A DNA stretch of 64,000 nt from Harmothoe impar (lineage: Eukaryota > Annelida > Polychaeta > Phyllodocida > Polynoidae). This document shows positions 12,156-23,960 of this stretch, piece after piece (positions within the stretch are counted from its first letter, which is position 1; each line of letters begins with the position of its first letter). A program made the translations under genes and the position numbers. Under the pieces are notes generated by a model that was not told where the DNA came from, did not search any database, and was given only the letters and a program-made list of their open reading frames with translations. The stretch is from assembly GCA_947462335.1 (NCBI GenBank), contig OX381710.1:29565004-29629003 (forward strand). Reading direction: 5' to 3'.

Positions 12156-12712
12156 AATGGGACCAGGGATAGCGAAAAGCGCAGATGGGTGGTAGGGTAA
12201 GGAAAACCATTCCCCACTGGTTAAGCAAAATACATACACTGTAAAATGTTGTTGTTCCAGAACAGCAAAATGTGCTGCTACTATAGTACATGTACATTTC
12301 TGTTGCTGTAGATGCAGCTTACAGTAGTGAGTTGTACACCTACAGCACTTTTCGCTGTACTAGGCACACGGGGGGTCCTGGGATCAATCCTTGGACTAGC
12401 CACCTCTCAATGTGCTCCATACTAAATAGTCACAAGCAATTTAACATCATTCTCTATGGGCCTTGCCTATAGATAGTTTTCATGGTATAGTAAATAATTT
12501 AGGCGTTATACAAATTGTCTGCATATTGCTAAAGGTGCCAAATATGAGAGCCATGCTGCAGGCCTTACTTTAGCAAACTCTCCATAACATATGGTTCTAC
12601 CACTATAAGGTCAACCTTGGACTTGATTTGCAGGAGGTCCTAACTATCTTTTCCTTTCGCTCATCTATCTGATCATCTACCTGAGAGCTATGCTGCAGAC
12701 CTTACACCAGCT

Positions 12713-12783
12713 GCCTCGATAGCTCAATCAGACACAGCGCCGGACAGTGACAGGAAGGTCCCGAGTTCAACCCCCGGTCAGGC
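12713..12783 (+). repeat. tRNA-derived SINE head (tRNA-like)
   Basis: A 71 bp tRNA-like unit. The A box is TAGCTCAATCAG (12,720-12,731) and the B box GAGTTCAACCC (12,763-12,773). The ends GCCT.../...AGGC pair only partly. The anticodon arm is not clean, so a functional tRNA is unlikely. An AT-rich tail follows. Fits the RNA polymerase III promoter head of a SINE. Confidence 0.65.
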
Positions 12784-12902
12784 TAGTTATGAAACAATGT
12801 TTTGATCTATTCTTTTAAAAGTGTAAGTCTATAAATGAAGAATATCACCAGCCTTGAGAAGCGAACCCTAGACCTTCAGATTTGGTTTTATGATTAATTC
12901 TG

Positions 12903-12939
12903 CTGTACAGTAACAGTAGATTTTGCTGTTACTGTACAG
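12903..12939. repeat. Perfect hairpin
   Basis: CTGTACAGTAACAG and its exact inverse CTGTTACTGTACAG are separated by 9 bases. Nearby sequence (12,240-12,360) has related TACAGCA/TGCTGTA words, suggesting a diverged repeat family. Confidence 0.75.
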
Positions 12940-15339
12940 TATACGTGCTGTAAATATACATAAGCTGACTTGCTGTTGGTCTACAGCTCAATCTACTGGA
13001 ACCATAGTTGCCCCCAGTATTTTCTGTACAGGAACACTACTTACTTCTAACAGTGTAGATGAAGACCCGTTATTTAATTATTCTCTACGAGTTGGACCTG
13101 GGTCATATCCCCTAGAGTCCAACGAGTGAGGAACCCTACTGAGTGGGCCTTTTGCATTCATCACATGTGAAAAAAGTCTAAAGTAACTTTAATTTAGTGC
13201 TGTCACCGGCCATGACATATGGCTACACCATATTCTATGTGTGCATGGAATACACCGATTCCAATGCTTACGCATAGTAATCATTCTATTCCCCATGTGA
13301 TAATAGACGCAGAGGCCATTATTGGTAACTATGCAAGGGATAGAGCAAAAACCTAAGGATATGGACAACAGAAGATCCCTACAAAGCAATGGAAGAGGAG
13401 GAGCACAAGTGGAAAGCAGCATATAATTATAATATAAAGGATTGTGTGTGACCTGAGAGAAGATGAAGTGCTGGAGACCTCCATGGTAGAGATGAAGAAT
13501 GGTAACAGGTGGCAATAAACAGCCTCCCTTTACGAGACACAATGTAGAAACATGAGGCCAAGGATGCAGTGCGGGTTGATGTCTCCTCATGAGGAAGCCC
13601 TGTCCAATAGAAGGTGCCAAGCTCTCATTTACCATCACCACCCTCCCCTCTGATATTCTATCCATGCTCCAGGCGTGTCATTGTTAGAATCCCCCGCCTG
13701 GTAACACTTGTTTGTGCAATGGGACTGAAAGTGTATAATCAATAAGGACGTGGATGGCATCCACCCCACACCAGGGGTTGGTGGGGGTGGTAAGGGGCTG
13801 GAGGAGGGCCACACAGCCGCGAGCCTTACACCCTTGTGGTGTGGCGTTACAGAGGGATCCAACGCCTGCAAACACTGGTATTAATAGTCACCATGTCATC
13901 ATCGATCTATTTATATAGTGATGTCACCAAGTTGGCATCTTTCCATGACGGTGGTCGTCATGTAGACCGAACAGAACACCTCAGAAAAGGAACGTCTTAT
14001 ATTTCAAGCTTTTAAGGCAATTCCTCAGGGCTCCACTATCAAAAGATATGAATATATTTAGCACTGAAAGGTAACAGGTGGAAAACGAAAGGGTTTAGAA
14101 TTCCACAAAAAAAAGGAGTAAACTAAATGAAATGTTTTCTGGTCCGTCTCGTGTTTCACATCCCATTGAAATCCATATTGGTGATGAAAGGAGATGAATA
14201 AAAACAGTATTGAAAAGACTTACCATTACATCTTAATAATATTGAGCGTTATAATACGGGCAAATAGCAATGAATTATTATTCCAAATCATAGTAATACT
14301 TCATAGTTTGAGCATGTGTCTTTATAAACCCACTTCTCCTCCTTATCAATTCGTTGGGGTATTAGATGTATGTCACATCTGAAGAGTTCCTAGAAGAGAC
14401 CTTTTCTATGAGGAGTGCACCATCAAGGTATACATAGGTTAGTTTAGGAACGGATATGTAAGCCCTCTGGTGTTTTGATCTTCGGAGATAATAGGTGGAT
14501 TTCTGATACCTAAATTTACTGTCTAGCTATAGCCAGGTGGGCGGACAGGGATCTATATATATACACAAGGCTTTATAGTAACTGATCCACCTCTAAGGTG
14601 TAGCATATGGTTGGAGGTAGGGACAAATATTGATAGTTGTGCACTGTCTATAATATATGGATAAATAATATATCAATTAAATCTACCATAGCCATTCTAA
14701 TCACTCTAATCATGTTTAATTGCTCCCCTTCCTATGATAGAAGCGATAGATTTATTATTTGTTATTATAATTCAGTTTCAACTAATTTAAAAATCGCAAA
14801 AAGAAACGAACACAAAAAACTGATTACATAGGCCTATTATATGTAAATACTACCTAAGACAGATGCCCTGTAGGTTCGCATTTATATAATTATCTATTTT
14901 CTTAATACTAGTCTATTCTGGACATTACTGCTATGAAGACCACACGTATCTCTTAATTCTATGTGCAAATGTGTCCTCAACTGTACTTTGTCTGCCAAGA
15001 GATTAGTAAATATCACATTAATAGTTGATAAGAGAGTGAGATCAGATGGCATATTGGCAATGGCTCCATCACCACCCTTCCTGACGCATCTTGGACTACA
15101 TGAATAGCTCTCTGCATTTTAAATGTTACAGAGATTGATAGCCATACACTGTGATCTATGCAGGAAATGTCTACAGAAGACTGTACAGCAAGCAGGAATT
15201 GACGAGGAAATACAACCACCCAGCTACATGTATACCCGTTGTTCCTCTGAATGAATTACAACATCGTCACTGATTTGACTCTTACACACTCTTACAGACT
15301 TGTTATCAATTAGAATCTCTTCATCTTCCCATTTCAACT
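12940..15339. other. Noncoding stretch, no gene seen
   Basis: The longest ORF (13,189-13,665, lower strand, 158 aa) has no recognisable domain, biased composition and no splice context. The rest is AT-rich. Confidence 0.45.
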
Positions 15340-15693
15340 AGGGAGTGCTCTTTTCTTAACAACGGGGGGGGGGGGGGGATTTGGGATGGGGACCAAAATG
15401 ACGTGGACCCCCTGAGGGGAGGGGAACCAAAAATATTTGGATCCCTGGGGGACCAAAGAAACGTGGACCCCTCTTGAGGTGGGAGGGTCCAAAATATTTT
15501 ACCCCTTTTTAGGGAAAATCCCGCATATAACTATAGCTTAAAGGGGGTAGCATTTAAAGGGGACAGCCATGCTCAATTTCAACCCACCTGAGGAGGGGCC
15601 GAAAAAGGGTTTGACCCCTCTCGTGGGGGGACCAAAACCTTTTCAACCCGCTCATGCGAAAACCCACACAACCCCCTGTTGTTAAAAAATGAC
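15340..15693. mobile_element. G-tract MITE, long copy
   Basis: Starts AGGGAGTGCTCTTTTCTTAA, then CAACGGGGG with a long G run. Ends CCCCCTGTTGTTAAAAAATG, then ACTGG. The interior repeats GGACCAAA/GTGGACCCC/GAGGGG-type blocks, making it about twice the length of the 6.4 kb copy. Confidence 0.75.
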
Positions 15694-16550
15694 TGGAGGC
15701 TTATAATTATGTTGCATAATACAGTTGTAAGGCTTTGTCAAACGATTAACTATACATTTATACCGATATGCTGTGTTTTTTTTAGATTCACCATATTTAT
15801 CCAATTCTTTACTTTTCAGTCGGAATCGAAAGGTACAGGATGCCACTCGTAGAGAGCTCACAATCTAAGGTCAGTACCACGAATACCTTATCCCTCTGCA
15901 ATGTTTCAATGTTACTAGCATCTAGCGAATGCAACAAGACTGTAATCCAATAGCACTAGCACTAATAAGCACCATATCAATAGCACTAGCATCATAATTA
16001 TAGCCCCCATTTGTACAATTGCATTGCCAGTTATCAACTAGAAGATTTTGTAGCACCTACACCCCAGCAGTGTCCATGATAAACTGTCAACCCTTATGCA
16101 CCCAACCTCTAGCAGTAGTTTAGCTTATTAGTATTCACTAAGCCATTCATTTATTCCGTTGATAAGATTGTTGAGTTAATATCATATTAATACACACCAT
16201 CATATCAATAATTCATGATGATTTGAATCTAAATTTCATTTCAGCCATAAATGTCTGATTTAGATATAATTATTCTGATGGGGTATTGATATAATCAGAC
16301 ATAGCTTATGCCTTGTAATCACAATTAGTCAACCAGATGTGTTATCACCGAGGCAGTAAAGAATGTATTCCCATAATTGTCCCTCAGTATCCTACAGATA
16401 CATACTATACATGTACTTGTACTCCTCACTCATTGATTGATACAGTCATCAGACTTTGTCCATCTGACCGCATTCATTTGTCATCATGCTGCAACAACTC
16501 AGTGATGTCAAGTTCATATGAGGGAAAATATTAATTGAAGCTTTCCTTAA

Positions 16551-17298
16551 CCCTTACGTGCCCAGAACTCCAAAAGTGCGCGCTTTTACACCTATATATG
16601 TTCAGGAAAGCACCCTGGGTGAACTATGGCTCAGATTGGGATCATTTAAAGACTGAATTGAGCACAATTACATAGGCTTTCAATCGATACCAGATATCCT
16701 ATAGTAGCATGTGTGTGTCTGTTGATTGGATGCTGGACTAGAAAATATTGTGAGTTTAAAACTGCCTTAAAAGCACTAAAAGTGCGCGCCCTAGCAATAG
16801 TAGGGCAGATTAATTACAGAAATATTGATAAAATAGTGAAAATATTGATAGCAAATGGTTGAAAACATTTTTTTATGGTTTTCTCTAGAGATTCCAATTA
16901 CAATGTTTATATCCTTCTATTTCTAATAGATATGCCTTCATTCGGAATCCCAAAATAACGTTTTCTAAGACAATGTAGGATATTACCATCTAAAAGAGCA
17001 AAATCTGGCCTTTAGATTGTAATATTGCTTGATATCAGTGAAAAGAATGTTTCTGGTTGTCTGGCCTTTAGATTGTAATATTGCTTGATATCAGTGAAAA
17101 GAATGTTTCTGGTTGTCATGGCAACCCAAAAAAGAGTATTATTCTGTTGTTTTAGATAGTTTTGGAAGGGGCACTTCAATAGCTTTCAAAAAATATAATA
17201 TAAAGCATATATCAGAACAAGATATTCATTGGTTACCCAATCTACCGATAATGATGTAAAAAACCTGACTTTCAACAATAGTTCTGGGCACGAAAGGG
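16551..17298. mobile_element. piggyBac-like non-autonomous element
   Basis: The ends are CCCTTACGTGCCCAGAAC (left) and the inverse of CCCTTTCGTGCCCAGAAC (right), 17 of 18 matching. Each is bordered by TTAA (16,547-16,550 and 17,299-17,302). TTAA target duplication with CCC-starting ends is the hallmark of the piggyBac superfamily (established). The 748 bp body has no transposase ORF. Inside are repeated AAAGTGCGCGC words and a 56 bp tandem duplication. Confidence 0.8.
17005..17116. repeat. Perfect 56 bp tandem duplication
   Basis: Two identical adjacent 56 bp units, each from CTGGCCTTTAGATTG to TTTCTGGTTGT. Identity indicates a recent duplication, or an assembly artefact, inside the piggyBac-like element. 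Confidence 0.9.
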
Positions 17299-17302
17299 TT
17301 AA

Positions 17303-20100
17303 GGGTCTACAACATTTACTAACATAATTTCCACCCAATCCAGCCATACACATCTTCATGCAATTACGCACATAAGGGTAAGGTTTTATTAGCCACCTTC
17401 TCCAGGTAAAGTCTGTCATACTGATATGTATAGTCTGGATAGTAATGATGTATATGGGCTGAGTTGATGAGCCCCTCCCTGGAGTACCACGCCTGGACTG
17501 AGCCGATAGGCTGATACGCCTTGATATCAATGCCCTGCCCGGATTAATCCCACTGGTCTACGTAGTCTGCTGTATACACCCCTCCCCAACTAACTGCAAG
17601 TGTACACAGATATGTATACAGTAGCGTTGGACTATTTCTCGACATGTAATAGTATATTTATGAGCTTCTGAATTTCATTCTTTGAATTTCGCGGAGAGAA
17701 GAAAAAACCTCCCACGTTGCTGATATAAAAGAGGGACAGTCTTATATTATAGTCAAAGGTCGAGCAAAGGAGAGCACGTCGGTATCTGTACTGTACCCCG
17801 CTTAACATTGCATACAGCAAATAATGAATATTCAAAACGAGGTAGCATGATTATCATTTAGCTACATTTATCTGAATGTAACATGCAAGCCCATATCATG
17901 TGTTGTAATACTGCTCTCGATATCAGAGACACACCATCTCCCCCTCACACAGTTGGTGGCTGACACCCGACATAGCACGCTGCCAGGTTGTTGGGTATTG
18001 TTATATGTAGCAGTCAATGACCACTTTCCGGGATACCCTGAAAGGTCAGTGACAGGGTTGGAGCGGAGATGATGGGGTGTAGTCTTCAACAAGACAATCA
18101 AGCTCCTTACCATGCATAGCAGTGACAGGTATGGCACCGTCAAGTGGCATATCTAACCCCCTTCTCTGCCAGCCAGCCACCCCTTATACCCACCCCACTC
18201 TGAAAGCCTGACAGAGCCTCCCCAGCCTACTGTCTGCCTCCCCCCACCCAATAAGCCAAGCCACAGAGCGGCTGCAGTCTGCCAGCCAGTGCCGCTGTAA
18301 GTAGCACACCGACATGTCTGTTTGCATCAGGCCTGCTGCAGGCCAGGGCAGCACTAGAGTACCACCCCACCCGTTCTGTTTTCTCCCTCACATCTCCCTT
18401 TCAATTTGCTCTCTGTATACTTTGACATTTGTGTATGTCCTACAGGGCACTCAGAGTGTGCTGCTATGTGTCGGTATGTGTCAGATTGTCGGTCTACATA
18501 TATGCCTCTGTCAGGCTCTCCCTTTAGTCTGGGTCTATATGCTTGCAAGGACACCAGGAAACCATCCCAAATGCAGACCTACACCTCACTATGCCTCCCC
18601 GGGATGCCTCCCCACTCCCTTCTCTCTGTCTCCCTCTGACTATCACCATGGGCATATTTCTAAAGGCCTGCTCTTAAATCATCAACTCCATCTTTCAATA
18701 CCACCCGACTGATATCATCTCCACCCTCCACCACCTGCGAACACGCCGAATCCACACAGTAGAGAGTGTGGTATCTCCAGAAGCATGTTAGGTTTATGTG
18801 ACATTATCCAATATTACATCAGCGTGCTAACACTGGGAGGACAACCCAGGCGGTCTGAGGCAATTCCCGATGATGCTTCAGTGAACCCTCATTGGATAAG
18901 TGCGGCACAAGACGTGGCCAGTACACATGTGATGCAATAAGCGGATAAGGGGAGAGAAGGGATTATAATTGAGGATGGGTCTATAGCTAGGGCAGCGGGG
19001 GTCAAATAAGGATTTCCAAGAAATACCGTGGTCTCCAGATCAGGCTGGCATTTGGTTCGATATGAGGAATGTCATAATGTTGTGGTTTGAATATGAAAAT
19101 GGGACGATAGAATGAAAACATTAGATGGAGGGATCTGGGAATGGAGCGTAACAGGGAAAAGGAGAGGGAAGTATTTACAACTAGTATACACAGATTGAGA
19201 CTAGTGAAGGTTAGAAAGGAATCCGAACATAAAATGGGTGACAGAGGTCGAGGGTTAACATTGCAGTTTAGAGGTAGGTAAAGGAGGCAGAGGCACGCCC
19301 AGCAAGTCTGTGTCCTGGTGATGTCTGTGGGCTGGTTTACCCAGTCCCTATAGCCGTATTTCCAGTCCAGTTACAATTATGGCCGGCTGTCTGCCAGCCA
19401 GGGATGGCACAGGGGAGTATGTTCTCAGGCCCGTAAGATAAATACTCCTCGGCCGATTGTGGGCACTATAGCCGTCCGCATGACTGACAGCGGTCCCGGT
19501 GTATTACAGGGCTGAGGCCCCCTGTGTTGTCCACCTCTATCTGGCCCATACACTGGCTCTATAGTTCACCACCTTAATCACCGCTCTCTGATGCTTGCCT
19601 CTCCTTAAATATTCCCATTTTCCACCTCTAAGCAGTTGCTGTTTATCTTGTTTTCCCACTCAGGGTACAGCGAGTCCCCTTCCCAATGTGCATCCATTCC
19701 CATACACGTCTATACTACTGGCGCTATTTTTCTTTCGTGGTCCAACTATCAACCATTCTAATTCCCCTTCCTTCCACTAAGTCCCAGTCAAGCACCTCTA
19801 GGACAGGCCCAAACCACAACATTCCATGCAAAACCCCGCTCCTCTGCAGTGCCTTCATTTCCCTCTATTTCCCTGCTCCAATCCCCCACATCCCCTTTAT
19901 CCGGGGTGGCGTGCATTGGGTCTGCCATCCCCACTACCAACAGCAGCATTCTGCTCATATGGATGGGCAGGAGCTGCTCCAGCCACCATTTCTTGGTGCT
20001 GAGCCGGTTGTATGCATTGCTACCTGTTCATTATTTTCAGTGTCATGAGTACATTCAATCAGCAAACTTGTCACCGCCCCTGCCGACGATTGCTCGCCCC
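17303..20100. other. Noncoding stretch, no gene seen
   Basis: Pyrimidine-rich runs (18.2-18.7 and 19.6-19.9 kb) produce small overlapping ORFs with no domains. No RNA gene or clear repeat. Confidence 0.45.
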
Positions 20101-20290
20101 GACTGAGCTGCTCCCCCTCCCCGGGGAGCTGCTCCTCTCCCCACACTCTGCCACCCTGCTGCTCTCTAACATCCGACGCCCGTCTGAAGAGCTTCCTCGT
20201 AGCACATCATACTAGGAGAAATCGAGTTACCATGGCAACACCTATAGAGCAACATGGCGGTGTTGTTACAGGATGGACGGTTTCAAGCGT
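20100..20290. promoter_or_regulatory. Promoter-like region with a palindromic RFX X-box
   Basis: A GC-rich stretch leads to GTTACCATGGCAAC at 20,226-20,239, a fully matching RFX X-box. About 13 bp further is CAACATGGCGG (about 20,251-20,261), which resembles a YY1 site. X-boxes drive many ciliary genes (established). No coding exon downstream is recognisable, so target and direction are unknown. Confidence 0.45.
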
Positions 20291-23200
20291 TAGTGCCGAC
20301 CTGAGACCTATTCATTCACCACTTCCAATGCCTTGTAGAAGGGACTCGCGAGTAGGGGTGGGGGAGGGAGCAGGAATGGGGGGTAAATACCAAAAAAAGA
20401 ACCCTTCAACAAAAATCGATTTCTTCCATGGAACCAAAACACAAACTCATGCTGGCCACGCATCCACAAAAGGATGGAGGGAGATTCTCAAAGCACGGCT
20501 TCGAGGCACATAGGTTGTTTTCATGGCCGGTCCCTTGATGATAACATTGGATTATATGAGGCTCACACTCCGGAAATTGGCCGTGACGTTTGTATTTCAG
20601 CAGGTTTTTTGGGGTATTACGTTTGGTCGACTAGGTTGTTCAGGTGCCTGTAATAGGGTTGCTTTCATGTCCCTGTCCCCTTCTTGGCCTCCCTCACTAT
20701 ATCATGTACCCACGGAGAGCCATGCAAGTACCTTCTATGCTAGTTGTTTAATGCAATTAGATTCATTATTGCTGTTTTGTTCCAAATCAATATCAGTAAT
20801 CTGGAAGACACCGCAAGTCTCATTAACTAGAGATTAAAACAAAGGTCCTGCCATAACACTGTATCAGTACTTGACACAACTGGCAAGCTTTTGTCATTGT
20901 AAACAACAGCTTGGGATGTAGCTCCTCTATATGTTATGATATCAATCAATGCGAACCTATATATCCGGCACTCTAACTTTATTGCGTTTGAGACACATTC
21001 GTTCTCCAAGTGTCTCACATACGAGACACATTTACAATAGATTTAAGGATAAACGAGGGTTCGCTATTGCCTGAGAGAAATAGTAACTTCATTATACTAC
21101 TCACAGAGTACAAAACGAATGTAGCCACTAAGCACACTTTATTACATTATCCATGAGCTCACTCAGATTGTTCAGTTCGGAACCGATGCCCCTTTGGTGT
21201 ACGACATTTAGAAGAAAAACACTGATCGCCTAATTATCATTAATCAAACGTGTGGGGGACAGAGACAGTGCTTAAGCATCAGAAAGGCTCGTTCACTAGT
21301 GTCAGCCGTAGCCTCTGGCTGCTCTCAGAAGTCCCTCTCGGCATGGCCTGACAATTGGTGCAGTGCTATCAGGTCACGTCCCACCCGGTTCCCAGTGGGA
21401 TTTACCTGTGTGCTACCAGGCGCCTTGTGCACCATCCGGGATTAGGGCGGTGGGTGTTGGCCTGCTGGGGACTGATCCCGGATGGCTGAGTAGGGATCAG
21501 ACTCATGAGGGTCACACGCGGCCACACCTCGCCCCTGACCTGCTACTACACGCATACATTATTCCACCAACGCCTCTGATATGTAACCTTACACTATTGA
21601 ACCACCAAGGGCGACCATTTGCAGAATGATGCGTGGGTTTCATTGGTAAGCACAGGAGAGACACTTTATTGCCGAAGTAGATTTTAGACCACGATCAGAA
21701 TTTGGTCATCCTGTTCTTACCGAAGAATAATAGTGTAAAATTGCATAATTCAAGGACATCACTCACCAAGTAGCAATAAAGCCACAGGGGATGGGTCTTT
21801 ATGATGACATTAGTGAATTTAGCACAAGGAGCATCCTTATGATGAAGGAACCTATACTTTATAGCGCGCACTGATTCAGCAGCAGAAGGCCATAGGGAAG
21901 GTGCTTGTGCCAATGGGGCGGCCTATATAGCAGCGTATAGCCAAGCCTGAGGCTGTGACTCCATGGATACCAGAGGGTGATAGAAGGGGAGAGTGGACCG
22001 ATAGACGCCATGTTCGGCAGTTCGCAGCAGAGCATGGAGGCCATAAAGATGAATCCCTGGCCGGATAGAGCCGGGCAGCGCTGCTAGCGGCGCCTGGTGG
22101 CGGGGTGGTGAACTGGAGATGATGGACAGGCCAGGAGGTACCCTGGTGACCAGGTAGGATCTTGTTACATGGAGGGGGTAAAGGGGTAGAGTGTATTAGA
22201 CATGTAATTCCCGTTTCTTTCATCGATATGATTATGTATCTTCTTGCACGTGCGGTCTCCGATTACCTGCACATCTTTCTTCGCAGAGAAGCTAACACAG
22301 CCATTTTCCCTATGGTGTTGAGAGAGTAGTTGAAACATTTCCTTTAGGCAACGCTTTAACAAAAAGTCTAGATACAATCCTTGTGATCGTTACACTCGGG
22401 TTTGATTGAACACAACAACATGATAATTATCCCGATAGTGTCTCAAGAATTATATATATTAAAAAAATGAGAAAGAAATCCCCAAAGGCAACCCCCTTTT
22501 TGGCCCTTTAGATTAATAGCACATAGAGAAGATAATTAATATGCCGCGCTCTAATGGATTCTCCTTGATTGAACCTCCCTCTGATCACTCAAGCGTGGCC
22601 TAGGCGCCCCCACTTTGTGAGTTAGTAGGAGCAGCTAGGGAGCAGCTTCTCCGTGGTGCACCTGATCCCATTTATATCTCCTTAGCCCAGGAGACTCGCT
22701 GATCAGCGCCGCCGGGCAATGGAGGGACATAGAATATATCAAAGTCCAATAAAACCCAGGGTTAGAGTAGGGAGGGCAGCTAGGTAAGGGACCAGGCTCT
22801 TATATAGACAGTCCCCATACCTACCCCACCACTAGAGCCCACCGAGCAGGGCCAGCATCCATCATGATAATGGGATCAGACCGCCTCCAGGGCGGAAACC
22901 AGCCTATGGCCCCTGCTGGTATGGCCGAGGTACCTGTCGGGGTGTGGGGACTGCGGGGATAAGTCAGAAAATATAGGGAAATAATCCATCAAGTTTAGGC
23001 ATACCTGCATGGTATTGTTACCAGCAATAGGGATTTCTCACCGTGAGTGGTATCAAGGCTTGGTAGAGGCGGCCATGTAAAAACAATTGCGCCTGAAGGC
23101 CGGGCCTCGCACAGTCTAATACCTCCAAAATAAATTACAAAGCAGTATTCTGAATATGGTGAGGAATTATTGAACTAGTTCTCACTTTCTTCTGAACACT

Positions 23201-23630
23201 TATAGATAGGGCTCGGCATGGTATCCATGACAACCATTACGAGAGCTGCCTCTTATATAACTATAAGGTGTTCCCTAGAATGGTTCTGGTAAAAAGAAAT
23301 GATGTCCCTCAGTCGGCCATATTGTTCACAGCTCGAGTGTCACACCCTGGAGGAGGTGAGCTGCTGGCATCATTCTTGGCACGTCCCTCAGCACGTGTCC
23401 ACTGTCGGTCACCAGTCACCCAGGGACCACGCCCCTGACCCGGGCTGACCGCCAGGAGACCTGCAGCCACTAACCAGACTAGCTGCATCACACCTCCTCC
23501 CACCCACATTCACAGCAAACCATGCTAATATCTTAGGTCTATGTCTATATTTATAACATATGTACATCGATATAGATAACTAGATATCTATATCAGTGAT
23601 ATCTATCTATCTATCCATCTATACAGATAT
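20290..23630. other. Noncoding stretch, no gene seen
   Basis: Several short ORFs without domains; moderately GC-rich patches at 21.3-21.5, 22.0-22.1 and 22.6-22.9 kb. No supported exon, RNA or repeat. Confidence 0.45.
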
Positions 23631-23639
23631 GTCTTTTCT

Positions 23640-23960
<321 letters not shown>

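Noticed and set aside
12713..12783. Functional tRNA gene
   Set aside because: A and B boxes are present but the acceptor stem and anticodon arm do not pair well; a SINE head fits better.
13189..13665. 158-codon lower-strand ORF
   Set aside because: No recognisable domain, no splice context and overlap with nothing conserved; length is within chance for this much sequence.
16551..17298. CRISPR-like reading of the short tandem repeat
   Set aside because: Only two perfect adjacent units with no spacers, inside a transposon in an animal genome.
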